Source: Gonocerus acuteangulatus (Eukaryota > Arthropoda > Insecta > Hemiptera > Coreidae). Taken from it: a stretch of DNA of 64,000 bases. Below, piece by piece: positions 59,235 to 64,000 of this stretch (positions within the stretch are counted from its first letter, which is position 1; each line of letters begins with the position of its first letter). The notes under the pieces are model-generated. The model had not been told where the DNA came from, did no database searches, and was given only the letters and a program-made list of their open reading frames with translations. The DNA is taken from positions 80,854,214 through 80,918,213 of the forward strand of contig OX328126.1 of assembly GCA_946811695.1 (NCBI GenBank), in the 5' to 3' direction. The translations under genes were made by a program, and so were the position numbers.

Positions 59235-60629
59235 ACGAAGACAAGGTATAGTTGGGATTCGGCTAGGAGAAAAACGTCAGACTTTCAGGAAGAAATCTGT
59301 ATTTGGACGTTTCGGCTGCACATTGGCAGCCTTCTTCAGCTAAAAAATACAACTTATAAGTAAAAAAAATAAATATACAACTTGTAAGTAAAAAACAGGC
59401 AGAAATGAGTGTAGTATATACATCAAGACAATAAATTCTAACCAATCTTATTTTTAAACAATGAAAATACGGTAGTTGGAAAGTAAACACCATGTAGAAA
59501 GTAGTAAGTAAACAGTACAAAAAACTAATCAGTACAAAAAAGGAACATTTTTCATATAGTGAGAAAAAACAATCAATTCTATAAGTGAATACAATTTATA
59601 ATAATTAATATATAGATACGTACCACTAGAGAATGCCTAGGGGGGAGGGAGGAAGACCTCGAGAACAACTTAGGTAACCATGGTTGAATGTATGAGGGAC
59701 AGCAACTACACAGGGGGTTTTATAGTTTTGACTGGGGGAGGGGTGAGGAAGCGGTATGTCGATGAAGATGAAAGAAGTGCAATTGCTAGGTTGTAAAAGC
59801 GGGTTGTAAAGGTGTTAAGAGTTTTGGGACACACAAGTAGAAAAATTGTCTGGAGCCTGGGGACAAAGATAAAAAGGAGGTCAGGACAATTTATGGAAGA
59901 TGGCGGAGTAAGCAGGGGAGATGTTTTGTTTGTCGGTTTTGTAATTAATGTTATTGGGGTTTAAGTTAATGTGGACGCATTCGGAAATCTGTCGTTTTTT
60001 TGTTGTTTCGTTCTGTGGAAAGTATTTTAGTGTCGTCAAAGTTGAAAGTGTGTTTTTTTGTTATGGTGTGTTTTGCGAGGGCGGATTTGTGGATTTCTTT
60101 GTTTTTTATTGTCCGTTTGTGTTGTGTTATGCGGGAGTGAATATAATTTTTGGTTTCACCTATGTATACTGTATTACAGGAGGGGGTTTGGCAGGGTATT
60201 TGGTAAACGCAGTGGGTGGTGCAGTCATAGGGAAGATCCCATTCCCTATGACTGCACCACCTGCTATATATTAATTATTATAAATTGTATTCACTTATAG
60301 AATAGATTGTTTTTTCTCACTATATGAAAAATGTTCCTTTTTTGTACTGATTAGTTTTTTGTACTGTTTACTTACTACTTTCTACATGCTGTTTACTTTC
60401 CAACTACCGTATTTTCATTGTTTAAAAATAAGATTGGTTAAAATTTATTGTCTTGATGTAGATACTACACTCATTTCTGCCTGTTTTTTACTTACAAGTT
60501 GTATATTTAGTTTTTTTACTTATAAGTTGTATTTTTTAGCTGAAGAAGGCTGCCAATGTGCAGCCAATTTCTTCCTGAAAGTCTGACGTTTTTCTCCTAG
60601 CCGAATCCTAACTATACCTTGTCTTCGTA
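59235..60629 (-). mobile_element. Penelope-like element fragment with inverted terminal arms
   Basis: Arms of about 370 bp (59235-59614 and 60264-60629) are near-exact inverse copies. Each contains the hammerhead-type box; the left-arm minus-strand copy is CTGAAGA-A-GGCTGC-caatgt-GCAGCC-GAAACGTCC (59306-59339), and the right copy has lost GAAAC. Between them the minus strand encodes the C-terminal GIY-YIG endonuclease of a Penelope-like element. 5'-truncated: no reverse transcriptase. It lies just upstream of the first located Piezo exon. Confidence 0.88.
59966..60226 (-). pseudogene. GIY-YIG endonuclease domain remnant of a Penelope-like element
   Basis: Open for 86 codons to a TAA at 59966: DCTTHCVYQIPC, then NTVYIGETKNYIHSRITQHK and a basic tail ending FRMRPH. 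The VYxIPC...VYIGET...R...HK arrangement is the GIY-YIG nuclease signature of Penelope-type elements (the Tyr pairs and the catalytic Arg are visible); it nicks target DNA during retrotransposition. No start codon and no RT upstream, because the sequence runs into a palindromic junction near 60235. Confidence 0.88.
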
Positions 60630-60742
60630 TCTCTGCAACGGCTAACTATCTCCATCTTCACTATTTTAATTTTAGGGTGAAAAAAAAATTAACACCAAAA
60701 GCTGAGACATCACATGCCCATGTTCTTTCACAATAAAAATAT

Positions 60743-61157
60743 TGTTAAAACATAGCCTTAGTAAACGATTTATAAACATTGGTGAAAATTTCAGAATTTT
60801 CATGATGCATGACCCACTGATCTAGCAGTGTATGAGAAATCATATCAGCCATGATATTTTTTTTCGTTAACCCAAAGTTTTGAATACTGTGCCTAGACTC
60901 TAAGCTGTCTTGGACACTTACATCCTGACATCTGGAGTCTAGACGCCAAGTCAGCACCTTCTCAGCAGCTCCTCCTAACTCTAGTATATAAGATCCCCTC
61001 CTTTCCCAAGATGATCATTATCCTTCCGTCTTTATGTGCGTATTGTTCTAATCATCTCTGTATCACCAGTTTTATGTTCTTACTGTTCTAAATGTTCAAA
61101 GTTGTGTAAATGTAATTTTTGAAAATAAAGTTTTTTTAAAGTCTACCGTGCGTTGCA
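60743..61157 (+). repeat. Probable 5' LTR of the copia-type element
   Basis: Candidate TG...CA boundaries (TGTTAAAACATAGCC to GTGCGTTGCA), with a TATA-like tatataagatcccc near 60983 and AATAAA near 61123 in the right order. No second copy in the window to confirm the ends. Confidence 0.5.
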
Positions 61158-61586
61158 AGATCTATCTGGGACCGGTGCTGTGAAAATTTTTTTTACGTTC
61201 TTCAAAGCCTCCACTAAGGACACAGGAAGACATCTGTATCTTCAAGATCCAGTTAGGAGAAGCCGGAACACCACCATTTTTTGCAGGAGTATCTCAATAC
61301 TCAGCCTACCGTTCCAGAACCAACAAATCTGATTATCTTCGCAGCGCACAGGGGATGGACGACTTAAGGACATCATCAGGACAGCGTCAGGGAACTTCAG
61401 AAAAGTAAGAGTTACTTGGCTTGACAAATTTAAAATATTTTTTTTATTTTTACTTGTATACAATTTTTCTTCACTTACACCTTTGGTAAAGGTATTGTTT
61501 TATTATTTTATATTATCATTTATTTAGTGTATGTCCACTCTTAGGGAACGACTTTATCAGCATAGGAAAATTACACAACCGACAAC

Positions 61587-62342
61587 ATGACTACTTACGC
61601 CCTAACCAAAGAAGACTATGACCATATTCCCACATACAACAGTAACCCCGAAGACTTAATCTATTTCACGGAATCCGTTAAGGCAGTTTATACCAGCACA
61701 TGTCAGGCGAATAACACCTTAGCTGAACACAATCACATACGTCTGTTAGAAAAAATTAAGGCACGACTCACTGGCAACGCAAGACACTGCCTACTCACAA
61801 AAACTTTTTCCAATGTACCTGACTTAATTGCATACCTAAAAAAAAGCTTTTGTGACTCGAGAACTATCAAACAGTTGTCTACAGAACTGTTGGAATATAT
61901 CGAAACAGTTGAAGAGTTTCTCGAATTACTGTTTGTTTCAAAAGTTTTGCATGTGCTCCCAAAACGCTTTGAATCGTTTAAATCATGCTTTCTCCTTATG
62001 AAGGCAAATAATGACAAGACAGTTGAAGATCTCTCCTCGGCTCTAATTCTTCATGAGTGTAACATTGCTCCCATATCAAAAACTGGAGATGTTCTCTACT
62101 CTACGAACTACAGTGGTCAGAAGAACAATGGTGGCTCGAAGAAGAAAATTAATTCCAACAGTAATAACTGCAAATACTGTAACATGAAAGTCCAAAATGG
62201 AAATCTGATGGTAGACCAGCATATCCAGCGCGTTCTAGTGGATCTAGCACTCCTTCAGCGGCTACCAGTGCTAGTCAACAAGCCATCGTGTCGGATACCC
62301 GTGTTGCACTCGTTTCAGTTAGCAGTGATGTTAATATGGTAA
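61587..62342 (+). pseudogene. copia Gag remnant
   Basis: Starts MTTYALTKEDYDHIPTYN; contains the copia-type Gag helices (HIRLLEKIKARLTGNARHCL) and LLVSKVLHVLPKRFESFK-like sequence, with an apparent deletion around residues 108-115. The zinc knuckle CxxC (CKYCNM, residue about 195) is cut short and the frame is lost soon after, so residues past about 200 are out of frame. Confidence 0.82.
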
Positions 62343-63067
62343 CTACAAATGATCAGTGGTGGGTTGACAATGGAGCTACCTGTCATATCACATCCAATCT
62401 CAAATGGTTTACTGAATACAAACCCTTTCCTCAGAACTCAAATGCTACAGTCAAAGCTGCGGGAAAGGAAGTCATAAAATCTCTCGGCAGCGGTAAGATT
62501 GAAGTAACTAATTACAACAATGGTAAACTGCAAATATTTACTCTTAATGATGTCTGGTACGTTCCTACTATATCAAGGAATCTAATTTCCGTTCTTGCCG
62601 CTCATTATCGCAATCCTGGCAGTAAGTTTGAATCAACTGAAACTGAATGTAAATTCAGCATTCATGGACAGACTATTTTTAAAGGCATCCGGGACACTGG
62701 TGGAACACTATACCGCGCCTTATTCCACACTGTTTAGCCGGCAGAGGTATGTGCCAGTGAAACTGAAGACAAACATACACTTCAACTCTACCATCAGCGC
62801 TGGGGACATATGGACAAACGTTATGTCCGATCGAAGCTTCATGCTGAATTGGGAATTAAGGTGCCAGCTGACAATGAACTTTGTGAGCCATGTCAGTTCG
62901 GAAAGGCACATCATTTACCGTTTGGAACCCGAGTAAAAGCATCTGCCCCTGGTGAGCTGATGTCTGGTGATATTTGCGGCCCATTTGATCCGTCATTTAG
63001 TGGTCGTCGTTACTTGATCGTCATCAAGGATCATTACTCCAAGCTCTACGCAGTGGACTGGGATTGA
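62288..63067 (+). pseudogene. copia Pol remnant: protease and N-terminal integrase
   Basis: One frame with an internal TAG at 62735. Protease active-site motif WWVDNGATCHIT, then the pre-integrase zinc domain (LYHQRWGH ... CEPCQFGK, an HHCC finger) and the start of the integrase core (GDICGPFDPS and IVIKDHYSKLYAV, giving two of the three D,D,E acidic residues). It breaks off at 63060, before the catalytic Glu. Confidence 0.9.
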
Positions 63068-63069
63068 TT

Positions 63070-63832
63070 CTGGCCTCATCCAGCTTCAGCTCTTCGAATA
63101 AGGGAAAGTATTGAATTATATTATTCTCGAACCGAGTGGCAACACTGTCTACGATATAACCTTCTTGGGTTTATAATGTCGGTTTCGTTTTTGTCTGTTA
63201 TGTTGTGGCATTTCGATACAAATAAAAGTATATAGTTACAGTGCTTCGTTCTATGTGTAAACCAATCCTGTATGTGACATTCTGTTGAGACTTAATTTCT
63301 ACACAAACAATAGAGTAAATACCTGATATACTGTTTAGTTTGGACCATATTTTTCGTTGGAAACCTGTACTAAACATATTATTTCTAAAATTTTGAAAAA
63401 TAAAATTAGCGAATAAATAATATTTAAATTTTCTATAACCTCTTTATACTTCATATAATTACTTCAATGAAAAGCCAAATATAAAATATAAGGAAATAAT
63501 ATTAGCATTTAGAAGTTACCCAATGCTATTATTTTTGTTTTCTAGGAATATTAATTATTTTATTCCGAACGTTTCACTATCATTCAACGAGAAACTATGT
63601 TGCAGAAAAAAAATTATATTCGATTACTCAACATCATAAGGGGAAAGTACTTAATCTTGAAACTAACTCTATGGGATGTAGATTGAAGCTCTATGCTCCA
63701 CATAGGAATCGATAGGCGCCATGATAGTTAGAATCGATGTTTGAGCTGAGAACCAAGCGGAGAGGAGCGCACTGTCATCTTAGATCTGTTTAGTAAAGGT
63801 TCAAGTCAAGAGTTGTGCGTTTATATTTTACA
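63070..63832 (+). other. Intergenic/promoter region upstream of the proteasome gene
   Basis: AT-rich, no repeat recognised. The 180 bp before the ATG at 63833 is GC-richer (ggaatcgataggcgccatga) and is a reasonable promoter. No clear TATA box. Confidence 0.5.
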
Positions 63833-64000
63833 ATGGAAACTATTCTAGGGATTGCTTGTGAAGACTTCACAATGTTAGCGACGGATTGTTCGACCACCCA
63901 GAGCATACTCGTCATGAAAACAGGCAAGACAATTTCCCAAATTTTACATCTTACCCGGTATCAAGCTTTCTTTAGTATTTTTCCAGGAATAGCATTAAGG
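63833..64000 (+). CDS. Proteasome subunit beta type-2-like, N-terminal exon (partial)
   Basis: ATG in context ACAATGG; open to the window end (56 codons). METILGIACEDFTMLATDCS closely follows the conserved start of proteasome beta-4/PSMB2 proteins (METILGIxGPDFVMLASD), followed by SILVMK at the expected place. This is a non-catalytic beta subunit of the 20S core, consistent with no propeptide or N-terminal Thr. After residue about 32 the match becomes poor, and the usual LCVGEAGDTxQF-like segment reads FFSIFPGIALR. This is either a diverged paralogue (insects have testis-specific copies) or a decaying copy. Confidence 0.8.
   Translation, partial: METILGIACEDFTMLATDCSTTQSILVMKTGKTISQILHLTRYQAFFSIFPGIALR

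Larger units (their letters stand above)
61158..63067 (+). mobile_element. Truncated Ty1/copia retrotransposon
   Basis: Leader, gag-like ORF, protease and the first part of integrase are present; reverse transcriptase, RNase H and 3' LTR are missing. The gag-pol junction is frameshifted (about 62190-62290) and pol has an in-frame TAG at 62735-62737. Cannot move on its own. GC content is higher than in the surrounding DNA. Confidence 0.92.

Noticed and set aside
59948..60300. Plus-strand ORFs of 108 and 80 codons
   Set aside because: Antisense to the GIY-YIG reading frame.
63323..63377. Possible first Piezo exon (18 codons from an ATG, phase-1 donor GTATTTAC) on the minus strand
   Set aside because: The phase fits the next exon, but the peptide (MFSTGFQRKIWSKLNS) has no membrane segment, which Piezo needs here. 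Probably chance.

Overview
This window is AT-rich nuclear DNA from an invertebrate animal, most likely an insect. The evidence is long, repeat-filled introns with GT-AG splice sites, an arthropod-like Piezo protein, Penelope-like, copia and LTR retroelements, and Pol III SINEs. I cannot name the species.

One gene dominates. The minus strand from 59091 to 108 (the window edge) carries the N-terminal half of Piezo, the mechanically gated cation channel. I could place 29 coding exons (4,387 nt, about 1,460 codons). Every exon-exon phase agrees and no stop interrupts the joined frame. A further GC-rich, phase-compatible block at 22475-22810 is probably an extra or cassette exon. The first coding exon, expected to hold the start Met and TM1, was not found. 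The C-terminal pore half lies to the left of the window. At the right end, the plus strand begins a proteasome beta-2-type (PSMB2 / Prosbeta4-like) gene at 63833 that runs off the window.

Nearly everything else is intron filled with mobile DNA. 2.3-9 kb: an LTR element (2462-8575) with two 1,171-bp LTRs that look identical, one gag-like ORF and no pol, inserted in a TA-repeat locus flanked by inverted 90-bp arms. 9.2-11 kb: a TIR element and a tRNA-derived SINE. 15-24 kb: small inverted-repeat elements and two C-rich MITEs. 25.7, 31.8 and 59.2-60.6 kb: near-perfect hairpin elements; the last contains, on the minus strand, the GIY-YIG endonuclease end of a Penelope-like element. A recurring motif CTGANGA / 5-bp hairpin / GAAAC, which resembles a hammerhead ribozyme core, occurs about a dozen times and ties these hairpin elements together. 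29.8 kb: a hAT-type MITE with an exact 8-bp target duplication. 46-51 kb: a dispersed repeat, a decayed zinc-binding gene fragment and a 520-bp array of near-palindromic TAATTAC units. 53 kb: a TIR element. 54.4 kb: a 5S-rRNA-derived SINE. 60.7-63.1 kb: a truncated, frame-broken copia element.

The two host genes (Piezo channel and proteasome subunit) are not functionally linked as far as the sequence shows; the rest is transposon load inside one very large gene.
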